The notes beneath the pieces were generated by a model. That model saw only the letters and a program-made list of their open reading frames with translations, searched no databases and was not told where the DNA came from. The position numbers and the translations under genes are program-made. Source: Flavobacteriaceae bacterium (GTDB lineage: Bacteria > Bacteroidota > Bacteroidia > Flavobacteriales > Flavobacteriaceae). Taken from it: a DNA stretch of 8,071 nucleotides. Of the stretch, positions 1 to 5,364 are shown in pieces. Numbering within the stretch: the stretch's first letter is position 1; each line of letters starts with the position of its first letter. Location: positions 1-8,071 of the forward strand of contig DOIV01000243.1 of assembly GCA_003511845.1 (NCBI GenBank). Direction: 5' to 3'.

Positions 1-621
1 TAAAGGGCTTTTATGGATAATATCTATTTGATATTGATTAAGACTAAATTTGGGGTCTATTCTATCTTTAAAATCACCATCTCCTTGAATATTTGGAATG
101 CTATTTGGTACATTTTTGTCATCAACTGCATGCTTTAATGATAAATTATGCCCAACTTCATGTGCAATTACAAATGCTTGCATATCAATATTTTCTTGTC
201 CCGTATCATTTCCAAGCGTTATAAAAGTAAGATTACCTCCCATCAAACCTCTACCTAAAGGACCTTTTTTTTCATCTACTGCATTTACGAAAAACATGTT
301 TACAATATCATTTTGCCCTTTTATATGCCCTTCTTTATTAGCAATTTTAACAATGCTATCTAAATTAATAAGCCCATCACGTGCCTTAGTATTATTAAAG
401 TAAATTGGGGCTAAGAAATGAAAATCAACTCCTGCTTTTGAATAAGCATTATCCACAAGGTCTTCTGGCAAAGCCATGGAGGCTGGATTAGTGCCTTGAT
501 CGGACTGCAAAATAATCGGTTGAACAATAAGCACGAATGGGCTTAATTTTTTAGTTGTTTGGCCACTGCAAATAATAGAATATATTAAAAATGACAATAT
601 TAAATATATTTTGTATTTCAT
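1..621 (-). CDS. Secreted metzincin-like zinc metalloprotease, 3' end cut by window edge
   Basis: Seen: an uninterrupted 207-codon frame starts at ATG 621 and runs off the left edge without a stop. Residues 1-21 form a signal peptide (Lys-rich start, hydrophobic core, ending CSGQ). Cys18 is preceded by Ile-Ile, a poor lipobox, so export by signal peptidase I is more likely than lipidation. Residues 154-164 read HEVGHNLSLKH (bases 130-162), the HExxHxxxxxH zinc site of metzincins: His154, His158 and His164 would bind zinc and Glu155 would be the catalytic base. Downstream, residues 176-206 resemble the end of such domains, with a DPKFSLNQYQ stretch typical of the segment after the Met-turn. 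Odd: position 161 is Ser where metzincins usually have Gly, and no Met follows His164 in the visible part; N177-I-Q-G180 sits where N-L-M-G is expected. Likely role: secreted or periplasmic peptidase, substrate unknown. Family assignment is firm at motif level; the subfamily is not determined. It is separated from the upstream barrel gene by a terminator. Confidence 0.85.
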   Translation of the reverse strand, partial: MKYKIYLILSFLIYSIICSGQTTKKLSPFVLIVQPIILQSDQGTNPASMALPEDLVDNAYSKAGVDFHFLAPIYFNNTKARDGLINLDSIVKIANKEGHIKGQNDIVNMFFVNAVDEKKGPLGRGLMGGNLTFITLGNDTGQENIDMQAFVIAHEVGHNLSLKHAVDDKNVPNSIPNIQGDGDFKDRIDPKFSLNQYQIDIIHKSPL

Positions 622-629
622 ATTTTATT

Positions 630-636
630 CTCCCTT
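630..636 (-). promoter_or_regulatory. Shine-Dalgarno-like site of the metalloprotease gene
   Basis: On the minus strand AAGGGAG lies 8 nt before the ATG at 621. GGAG can pair with the CUCC of 16S rRNA at canonical spacing. Such sites are uncommon in Bacteroidota, and the other genes in this window show only A-rich leaders. It supports ATG 621 as the start. Whether it is used is inference. Confidence 0.4.
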
Positions 637-653
637 TTTTATACAATAATACT

Positions 654-690
654 CAAAGTAAGAATATAGTTCAGTTTCAATGAACTATAT
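654..690 (-). promoter_or_regulatory. Putative promoter with 10-bp palindrome upstream of the metalloprotease
   Basis: Seen: ATATAGTTCA (664-673) and TGAACTATAT (681-690) form a perfect 10-bp inverted repeat with a 7-nt spacer. Immediately downstream on the minus strand is TTACTTTG (661-654), a 7-of-8 match to the Bacteroidota -7 box TAnnTTTG. A TTG (680-678) lies in the palindrome's spacer, 16 nt from the box, slightly shorter than the usual spacing. The predicted transcript would start near 650 with a leader of about 30 nt. Inference: the palindrome covers the -33 region and could be an operator. Neither side has a U-tract, so a terminator is unlikely. Confidence 0.4.
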
Positions 691-791
691 ATTTAGTGAC
701 ATTTGCCTGCCGAACGGATAGTAACGAAGTTAGTCTTTTTTATTGAGAAAGTTAAATAGAAAAATGGCTGTTAGTATAATTTATAAAAAGA

Positions 792-827
792 AATAGAGCT
801 TAACATAATTTTATGTTAAGCTCTATT
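792..827 (-). terminator. Intrinsic terminator after the barrel-protein gene
   Basis: The 17-nt arms 792-808 and 811-827 are exact reverse complements separated by only TT, so the real hairpin probably has a 15-16 bp stem and a 4-6 nt loop. On the minus strand it is followed by a U-rich run (TTTCTTTTTATAA, from 793 down to 781). It lies 26 nt past the stop of the barrel gene ending at 854 and about 170 nt before the metalloprotease start. The plus-strand side lacks a U-tract, so it acts in one direction. It separates the two genes into distinct transcription units. Confidence 0.85.
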
Positions 828-853
828 ATTAGTTGACTTAAGGTTAAAAAAAA

Positions 854-1498
854 TTAACGCCTTCGTCTACTGTTATTGTCATTAAGTTTAAAAGACAAGC
901 CAAAGATAATCTGATTTGGTCTGTTATCAACATTGATGTTTGTATTAGCAAATTCACCATCAACATCATTAGAAAAACCTTTTTCCCAACGGACATCAAT
1001 ACCTAATTTACCAAAGTCTAGTCCAGCTCCAATTTGTAAGCCAGCAGTAAAATCTTTCTTTTTAATATTGGTAAAATCACTTTGACTAAAACCAGTTTTT
1101 GTAATGTATTGAAAAGAAGGACCTGCAAATACATGTAAAGGGCCTGCAATTTTAGCACCAATCAAAATTGGAATATCAATTTTTTTGGTAGTAAAATTTG
1201 TATTGACAGCTTGTGCACTATTGTCGTAAGAATTGTTCAATTGTGTATACACCAGTTCTGGTCTAATATACAAGCCTAAGACATCCATTTTTGCCCAAAG
1301 GCCAAGATGGAAACCGGCCTTGCTATCGGCCCCAGAAATTAAATTATTGAAACTATTACCAACTTCAGTAGAGACTTCAGACAAGTCGCCTCCAAAATTG
1401 TAGTTCAATCCTGCTTTAGCACCAAAATCTATACTTTGTGCAAATAACAATGAGGTAGTTAAGGTAAGGGTTAGTACTGTTAATACTATTTTTTTCAT
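854..1498 (-). CDS. PorT-family outer-membrane beta-barrel protein
   Basis: A 214-residue protein. Residues 1-21 are a classic signal peptide (MKK start, Leu/Thr-rich core, LLFAQ end), so the mature protein starts near Ser22. The mature part alternates hydrophobic and polar residues with Gly and aromatic residues in recurrent strand-like segments, for example FGAKAGLNYNFGG near 25-37, GLYIRPELVY, IDIPILIGAKI, GPLHVFAGPSF and GLQIGAGLDFGKLGIDVRW. This is the pattern of the small 8-stranded barrels grouped as PorT / outer-membrane beta-barrel domain proteins in Bacteroidota. These sit in the outer membrane; individual functions are mostly unknown, and this one should not be equated with the PorT secretion protein itself. 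The last strand is near 194-205, followed by a polar tail ending in four arginines, encoded by four different codons. It is a single-gene unit with a -7 box at 1553-1560 and a terminator at 792-827. Confidence 0.85.
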   Translation of the reverse strand: MKKIVLTVLTLTLTTSLLFAQSIDFGAKAGLNYNFGGDLSEVSTEVGNSFNNLISGADSKAGFHLGLWAKMDVLGLYIRPELVYTQLNNSYDNSAQAVNTNFTTKKIDIPILIGAKIAGPLHVFAGPSFQYITKTGFSQSDFTNIKKKDFTAGLQIGAGLDFGKLGIDVRWEKGFSNDVDGEFANTNINVDNRPNQIIFGLSFKLNDNNSRRRR

Positions 1499-1552
1499 AA
1501 TTGATAGTTTTATAGGAACTTATTTTCCTAATGATTAATTATATGTTAAAAG

Positions 1553-1602
1553 CAAAATTAATGCCATTTTTTCTTAAAAATGTTAATTTAACCTTAAAAA
1601 TG
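1553..1602 (-). promoter_or_regulatory. Promoter of barrel-protein gene with tandem 10-bp direct repeats
   Basis: TAATTTTG on the minus strand (1560-1553) is a perfect match to the Bacteroidota -7 consensus TAnnTTTG and predicts a start near 1549, a leader of about 50 nt. No TTG occurs at the expected -33 distance. Instead CTTAAAAATG (plus-strand reading) is present twice, at 1573-1582 and 1593-1602, exactly 20 bp apart, on the -20 to -50 side of the box. Inference: these are two copies of an activator site on the same DNA face that substitutes for the missing -33 element. Confidence 0.5.
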
Positions 1603-1634
1603 ATTTATTATTAACTTTTAGACGGTTTTAGAAA

Positions 1635-2216
1635 TTAAAATTTCATCATTTCTTTATAGAATTTATGAACAGGAAAACCCACAACTGTATAGAAACTACC
1701 TTCAATTTTTTTGACGCCTATAAAACCAATCCATTCTTGAATGCCATACGCACCTGCTTTGTCAAAAGGTTTGAAATTTTCAATGTAAAAATCAATTTCC
1801 TCATCGGTTAGTTTTTTAAATTTTACAGATGTTGTGTCGTTAATTATTTTTGTTTTCCTTTGAGTTTTTATACAAACAGAAGTGATAACCTCATGTTGGG
1901 TGTCAGATAAAAGTTGTAGCATTTTTTTTGCATCATCTGCATCTTTTGGTTTTCCTAAAATTTTACCAGAAACCCTTACAATAGTATCTGCAGTAATTAG
2001 AATTTCATCAGACTTTAATGTATTTTTATACGCATCCGCTTTAAGCTCTGCTAAAAAACATGTAATTTCATTTCCATGTAAATACTTGGGGTATATTTCT
2101 TCTACATCAATTGATACTGTTGTAAATTCTAACCCTAAATTTTTTAAAAATTGTTGCCTCCTAGGTGATTTAGAGGCTAATAGTAGTTTGTGATTTTTTA
2201 ATTTATTGATCAGCAT
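1635..2216 (-). CDS. maf: Maf-family nucleotide pyrophosphatase (dTTP/UTP type)
   Basis: A 193-residue protein, the usual Maf length. Known for the family: cytoplasmic hydrolysis of non-canonical and some canonical nucleoside triphosphates to the monophosphate and pyrophosphate; the gene was first named for inhibition of septum formation. Seen: the N-terminal substrate loop ASKSPRR (14-20); acidic VEE at 38-40; ITADTIV with Asp77, the expected catalytic acid; GKP at 88-90; HEVITSV at 108-114; KAGAYGIQ at 153-160; and GSFYTVVGFPV at 173-183. The KAGAYGIQ form is that of the YhdE/Bacillus Maf branch (dTTP/UTP) rather than the YceF branch (m7GTP). The ATG at 2216 lies inside the end of the upstream prenyltransferase gene (14-nt overlap, different frame), so it is probably translated by coupling as the last gene of the smpB operon. 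No clear hairpin terminator follows. Confidence 0.95.
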   Translation of the reverse strand: MLINKLKNHKLLLASKSPRRQQFLKNLGLEFTTVSIDVEEIYPKYLHGNEITCFLAELKADAYKNTLKSDEILITADTIVRVSGKILGKPKDADDAKKMLQLLSDTQHEVITSVCIKTQRKTKIINDTTSVKFKKLTDEEIDFYIENFKPFDKAGAYGIQEWIGFIGVKKIEGSFYTVVGFPVHKFYKEMMKF

Positions 2217-3135
2217 AATAGATTGTTAGTGAAATAAATACAATAGAGAGCATGCCTAATAGCATAATAATTTTTAATAGTTTACTCGCTTTTATATAAT
2301 CTTTTTTAGTTTTTGAATATAAAATTTTTGTCATAAAATAGAGTAGAGGTAATAAAACCACTATAAGCATATAAGCCAATACAAACGGAACATTAGAAAA
2401 ACTATTAAAACTATAAAATGTAATTAATATGAGCGGGACAAAACTGAAAGAAAATATGATGGTATTTGTTCTTTTTCTGCCTAATAGAATAGGTAAGGTT
2501 TTCATATTCATTTTTTTATCTCCGTTTACATCTTCTGCATCTTTAACCATTTCGCGTAATAGCATTAGCATAAAAGCGAAAGCAGCATAATCTATCAAAA
2601 CTCTAAAGGCATGATATTGGTCAATAGCATTATCTTCATTGACCATAGGTATGATATCAAAAACACCAACAATAAGAATACTTAATGAGACGAGCGAAGA
2701 AACTAAAACATTACCGATTAAAGGCCTTTTTTTCAAATCAGAATTATATACTTTTAATAATAAAACGGTAATTACAAAAATAGCAACAAAAGGTAAATTA
2801 TTAATGATGAAAGCTAAATACAGTCCACTAAGAAGACCTATGCTATTAAATATATTATATAAAAAATGAGCTTTACTTTTTGACACCTTTCTATGTACCA
2901 AGACCTTATTAGGTTTATTGATAATGTCTGCTTCTATGTCATAAATATCATTCATGATGTATCCAGCAGCAGCTATAATAAGTGTTGTAAATACTAAGAT
3001 TGAGAAATTCAGGTTTGAAAGTGCTGTTTCTACTAAAAAAGCAGGGAAATATATATACCTAAAGAGCATTTGAATTAAAGCAATCATCACTAAATTTTTC
3101 CATCTGATGAGTTGTAAAAACGAACTCAGACTCAT
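2203..3135 (-). CDS. UbiA-family prenyltransferase (geranylgeranylglycerol-phosphate geranylgeranyltransferase-like)
   Basis: A 310-residue integral membrane protein with about eight to nine hydrophobic helices. Both Asp-rich motifs of UbiA enzymes are present: NDIYDIEADIINKP at 62-75 (NDxxDxxxD) and KDAEDVNGDKK at 198-208 (DxxDxxxD), which bind Mg2+ and prenyl diphosphate. The conserved loop YNSDLKKRPLIGN lies at 130-142. These enzymes transfer a prenyl chain to an acceptor in the inner membrane. Flavobacterial homologues are commonly annotated as geranylgeranylglycerol-phosphate geranylgeranyltransferase by similarity to archaeal lipid enzymes; the true acceptor here cannot be read from sequence, and a quinone or heme-pathway role is possible though the motif spacing favours the former group. 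Its ATG overlaps the smpB stop in an ATGA junction (3132-3135) and its own end overlaps maf by 14 nt, so it is the middle gene of a coupled three-gene operon. Confidence 0.85.
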   Translation of the reverse strand: MSLSSFLQLIRWKNLVMIALIQMLFRYIYFPAFLVETALSNLNFSILVFTTLIIAAAGYIMNDIYDIEADIINKPNKVLVHRKVSKSKAHFLYNIFNSIGLLSGLYLAFIINNLPFVAIFVITVLLLKVYNSDLKKRPLIGNVLVSSLVSLSILIVGVFDIIPMVNEDNAIDQYHAFRVLIDYAAFAFMLMLLREMVKDAEDVNGDKKMNMKTLPILLGRKRTNTIIFSFSFVPLILITFYSFNSFSNVPFVLAYMLIVVLLPLLYFMTKILYSKTKKDYIKASKLLKIIMLLGMLSIVFISLTIYYADQ

Positions 3136-3590
3136 TTGAAGTCTTTTTTAATTCTGTCTAAATTGCGTTTATTTTCTCTGTCTTTTATGGTTTCTCTTTT
3201 GTCATGCAGCTTTTTACCTTTACATAAAGCTATTTGAAGTTTTGCCCAACCCTTATCAGTTAAAAACAATTTTAACGGTATAATAGTTAAGCCTACATTT
3301 TGGACTTCTTTTTGTAGTTTTTTTAATTCACGTTTGTTGAGTAACAACCTACGTTCACTTTTTGGTTTGTGATTGTAGATGTTGCCATTTATATATTCTT
3401 CAATAAACATATTAATAGCAAAGAGTTCACCTCTTTCATTAAACTCACAAAAACTCTCTGTAATACGTGCTTTACTTGCTCTGATAGATTTTATTTCAGT
3501 ACCTGTCAGCTGAATACCAGCCACATAAGTGTCTAGTATTTCATACTCAAAACGAGCTTTTTTATTTTTGATGTTGATCTTTGGTTGCAC
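3132..3590 (-). CDS. smpB: SsrA-binding protein SmpB, GTG start
   Basis: A 152-residue protein of normal SmpB length. SmpB binds tmRNA and delivers it to stalled ribosomes for trans-translation, tagging incomplete proteins for degradation. Seen: NKKARFEYEILDTYVAGIQL (9-28) followed by GTEIKSIR (30-37), SFCEFNERGELF, the HKPKSERRLLL segment, GLTIIPLKLF, and the basic tail GKKLHDKRETIKDRENKR, which in SmpB enters the decoding centre. The start is GTG at 3590: an in-frame TAA lies only four codons upstream, no ATG occurs until Met60 deep in the fold, and MQPKINIKNKKARFEYE matches the usual N-terminus. The leader is exceptional: a complete -33/-7 promoter ends 4 nt before this GTG, implying a leaderless or nearly leaderless message. 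First gene of the smpB-prenyltransferase-maf operon. The tmRNA gene is not in the window. Confidence 0.97.
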   Translation of the reverse strand: MQPKINIKNKKARFEYEILDTYVAGIQLTGTEIKSIRASKARITESFCEFNERGELFAINMFIEEYINGNIYNHKPKSERRLLLNKRELKKLQKEVQNVGLTIIPLKLFLTDKGWAKLQIALCKGKKLHDKRETIKDRENKRNLDRIKKDFK

Positions 3591-3594
3591 TAAG

Positions 3595-3623
3595 CAAAAT
3601 TAGTAAGATTTTTTGTTTCTCAA
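3595..3623 (-). promoter_or_regulatory. smpB operon promoter (TTG / TAATTTTG)
   Basis: On the minus strand TTG (3623-3621), an 18-nt spacer and TAATTTTG (3602-3595) match the Bacteroidota pattern TTG-N17-23-TAnnTTTG at every fixed position. The -7 box normally ends 3-4 nt before the transcription start, which puts +1 at about 3590-3592. That is the GTG start codon of smpB or the base or two before it. Confidence 0.65.
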
Positions 3624-3698
3624 TAGAAAAGAGCAAGATATAAAGTAAAAATATTAAAAAAAGATAAGTTGGTATTAAAAGTACTGTTTTATTGAAGT

Positions 3699-4112
3699 TT
3701 AAAATAGTTTAAGTAATTTGTCACGTTCCTTTTTTCTTTTGCTTGATGATATCAATAAAGGTATAGAAAAGCCACCGCTAATAGCACCGCCAACTAACAT
3801 TATAGAGCCAATACCACTAGCCATTCCTTTTTTGTCATTCTTGCCTTCATGAATCATTTTAATACCTATTAAAGTGCTAATTAGGCTGTGTGTACCTAAA
3901 GCAATACCAAAAATTTTATTAATTCTTCTGAATTTATCTTTTCTTAGAATCAAATTTAAATTACTGATATTTTGTTGATTGTCTAAATCTATTTTAGTTA
4001 AATCAATAGCTAAGTTGTGAAATTTTTTAATTTGGTTATCATTAAAATTTTGTGAGACACCATATTGTAAAGACAATAAGTAGCATAGGAATAATAGGGT
4101 TTTGATTTTCAT
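3699..4112 (-). CDS. Small unrecognised exported/membrane protein
   Basis: I do not recognise this 137-residue protein. Residues 1-21 look like a signal peptide (MKIK start, Leu-rich core, ending GVSQ). A polar Asn/Asp/Lys-rich segment (22-65), rich in NLN and LDN patterns, follows. Next come two hydrophobic segments, about 66-88 and 97-124; the second is Gly/Ser-rich (GIGSIMLVGGAISGGFSIP), as in helical hairpins of small membrane proteins. Between them is a short charged turn HEGKNDKKG (88-96). The tail is strongly basic (KRKKERDKLLK). This suggests an exported soluble stretch plus a two-helix inner-membrane hairpin, with the tail on the same side as the mature N-terminus. Its ATG (4112) lies 27 nt after the stop of the DCC-family gene, so the two are probably co-transcribed. 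Coding potential is supported by the signal peptide, the coherent membrane pattern and the base composition; function is unknown. Confidence 0.75.
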   Translation of the reverse strand: MKIKTLLFLCYLLSLQYGVSQNFNDNQIKKFHNLAIDLTKIDLDNQQNISNLNLILRKDKFRRINKIFGIALGTHSLISTLIGIKMIHEGKNDKKGMASGIGSIMLVGGAISGGFSIPLLISSSKRKKERDKLLKLF

Positions 4113-4139
4113 AGGATTATTTTATTGTTAAAATGAGCA

Positions 4140-4550
4140 TCAATCTAAAAATCGAGCTTTTAATTCTTTGGTAGGTATCATACAACTATCTTTTTTTCCA
4201 AACCATTTGTACCTATTATTTGCAATGATTGTATAGACAAAATCACGGATAAATTTTGGGATAATAATAAATGCATAACTTAATTTCCATACTCCATTTA
4301 AATGCTTAGAGATTTTTAAAGCTGCAGTAGATTTTTGGTAAATGTTTCCATTTTCAATCAATAGAATTGAATCTAAATCAGAATTATTTCTTTGAAACTG
4401 TAACAAAATATCTTTTGCAACGTCTGATTGTAAAGAAGAGAATGTAAAATGATTTTTTTCATCTCTTTTTATGATAAATTTTATGGAGTCATTACATAAA
4501 TTGCAGACTCCGTCAAATAAAATAATTGATTTGTTTTCTAAATTTATCAT
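4140..4550 (-). CDS. DCC-family thiol-disulfide oxidoreductase-like protein (DUF393)
   Basis: A 136-residue protein. The N-terminus IILFDGVCNLCNDSIKF carries the family's defining DxxCxxC: Asp13, Cys16 and Cys19, in a thioredoxin-like fold start. Further family features are the FSSLQS segment (38-43), STAAL (74-78) and the C-terminal NRYKWFGKKDSCMIP, which in these proteins contributes another conserved Cys. Family members are predicted thiol-disulfide oxidoreductases from the CxxC pair; substrates are not established. No signal peptide is visible, so it probably acts in the cytoplasm or at the membrane face, helped by a hydrophobic stretch near 92-110. ATG 4550 is chosen because the motif starts nine residues later, as is usual. 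It is the first gene of the minus strand facing the divergent ABC operon, and it likely shares a transcript with the small membrane protein downstream. Confidence 0.92.
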   Translation of the reverse strand: MINLENKSIILFDGVCNLCNDSIKFIIKRDEKNHFTFSSLQSDVAKDILLQFQRNNSDLDSILLIENGNIYQKSTAALKISKHLNGVWKLSYAFIIIPKFIRDFVYTIIANNRYKWFGKKDSCMIPTKELKARFLD

Positions 4551-4669
4551 GGTGCAATTTACAAATAATCAATCTGTAAAGATATAAAACAGTATTTGTT
4601 TTGTCTTTTAACAAAAGATTAGGAGTTATTCAACAACCCGATTCTTAAATTCGTATTAAAATTAACCTA
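4551..4669. promoter_or_regulatory. Divergent promoter region between DCC gene and ABC operon
   Basis: These 119 bp must hold promoters for both directions. Toward the ABC operon, TAAATTCG (4646-4653) is a 7-of-8 -7 match that would give a leader of about 13 nt. Toward the DCC gene, TATCTTTA (minus strand, 4584-4577) is a 7-of-8 match that would give a leader of about 22 nt. Neither has a well-spaced TTG at -33. A TTTTGT/ACAAAA inverted repeat (4599-4604/4611-4616) lies between them. All assignments here are weak. Confidence 0.3.
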
Positions 4670-5362
4670 ATGATTAAAATTGAAAACCTACATAAATCCT
4701 ACCCAATGGGTAAAGATTCACTTCATGTACTTAAAGGATTAAATTTACATATAAAAGAAGGTGAGTTTGTGTCAATTATGGGGTCTTCAGGTTCTGGAAA
4801 ATCAACATTATTGAATATTGTTGGCCTGTTAGATGTACATGATGAAGGAAATTATTACTTAAACGGACAACTGATTGAAAATCTTGACGAAAAAAAAGCT
4901 GCAGTTTTACGGAATAAATTTTTAGGTTTTGTATTTCAATCCTTTAATTTAATTACATATAAAACAGCTTTAGAGAACGTAGCTTTACCATTGTATTACA
5001 AAGGTGTAGGTAGAAAAGAACGTCAAAAAACAGCTTTAGAGTATTTAGAAAAAGTAGGGCTAAAAGATTGGGCAGGTCATTTACCTAGTGAGCTTTCTGG
5101 AGGTCAGAAACAACGTGTAGCTATTGCAAGAGCTTTGGTTACTCAACCGAAAGTGGTTTTGGCTGATGAACCTACAGGTGCTTTAGACTCTACAACTTCA
5201 AATTCAGTAATGGAAATGTTAAAAGAAATTAACAGAGAAGGAATGACCGTATTTGTAATTACTCACGAAGAAGAAATTGCAGAAGAAACCGATAGAATAG
5301 TACGCCTTAAAGATGGTGTGATTATAAGTGATGAATTAACCAATAAAAAAGCAACTGTTTAA
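4670..5362 (+). CDS. ABC transporter ATP-binding protein, MacB/LolD type
   Basis: A 230-residue stand-alone nucleotide-binding domain with every expected motif: Walker A GSSGSGKST (38-46), Q-loop FQSFNL (89-94), ABC signature LSGGQKQRVAIARAL (142-156), Walker B VVLADEPTGALD (162-173) with catalytic Glu167, and the H-loop VITHE (196-200). The FVFQSFNL and ADEPTGALDS wording is characteristic of the MacB/LolD/FtsE branch, whose ATPases drive mechanotransmission across the periplasm rather than substrate passage through the inner membrane. Cytoplasmic, it docks on the two permeases encoded directly downstream; the next ATG is 2 nt after its stop. No dedicated substrate is implied by the sequence: candidates from the branch are drugs, peptides, lipids and lipoproteins. 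Confidence 0.95.
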   Translation: MIKIENLHKSYPMGKDSLHVLKGLNLHIKEGEFVSIMGSSGSGKSTLLNIVGLLDVHDEGNYYLNGQLIENLDEKKAAVLRNKFLGFVFQSFNLITYKTALENVALPLYYKGVGRKERQKTALEYLEKVGLKDWAGHLPSELSGGQKQRVAIARALVTQPKVVLADEPTGALDSTTSNSVMEMLKEINREGMTVFVITHEEEIAEETDRIVRLKDGVIISDELTNKKATV

Positions 5363-5364
5363 TT

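Noticed and set aside
98..403. Open frame on the plus strand, 101 codons, Cys/Phe/Pro/Ser-rich
   Set aside because: It lies fully antisense to the metalloprotease, whose signal peptide and zinc motif are unmistakable. Its composition is that of a reverse-strand shadow and it has no recognisable motif.
559..621. Lipoprotein signal peptide on the metalloprotease (Cys18)
   Set aside because: The residues before Cys18 are Ser-Ile-Ile. A lipobox needs a small residue (Gly, Ala or Ser) directly before the Cys. The CSGQ end fits signal peptidase I cleavage better.
792..827. Long hairpin as an inverted repeat of a mobile element or a bidirectional terminator
   Set aside because: It is a single compact stem with a tiny loop directly after a stop codon and has a U-tract only on the minus-strand side, which fits an ordinary one-way intrinsic terminator.
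1583..1592. GTTAA-T-TTAAC dyad (about 1582-1592) as terminator of maf
   Set aside because: It is five A/T-rich pairs with one G-C pair and a one-base centre, which cannot form a stable hairpin. It is better seen as part of the spacing between the direct repeats.
3676..3691. TAAAA-GTACTG-TTTTA dyad as terminator of the small membrane-protein gene
   Set aside because: The stem has only five A-T pairs and would be too weak to terminate. Some U-rich sequence follows on the minus strand, but the signal is not separable from background A/T-richness.
4599..4616. TTTTGT/ACAAAA inverted repeat in the divergent spacer as an operator
   Set aside because: Six-base arms of this composition are expected by chance in A/T-rich DNA, and the position does not line up with a convincing promoter box on either strand.
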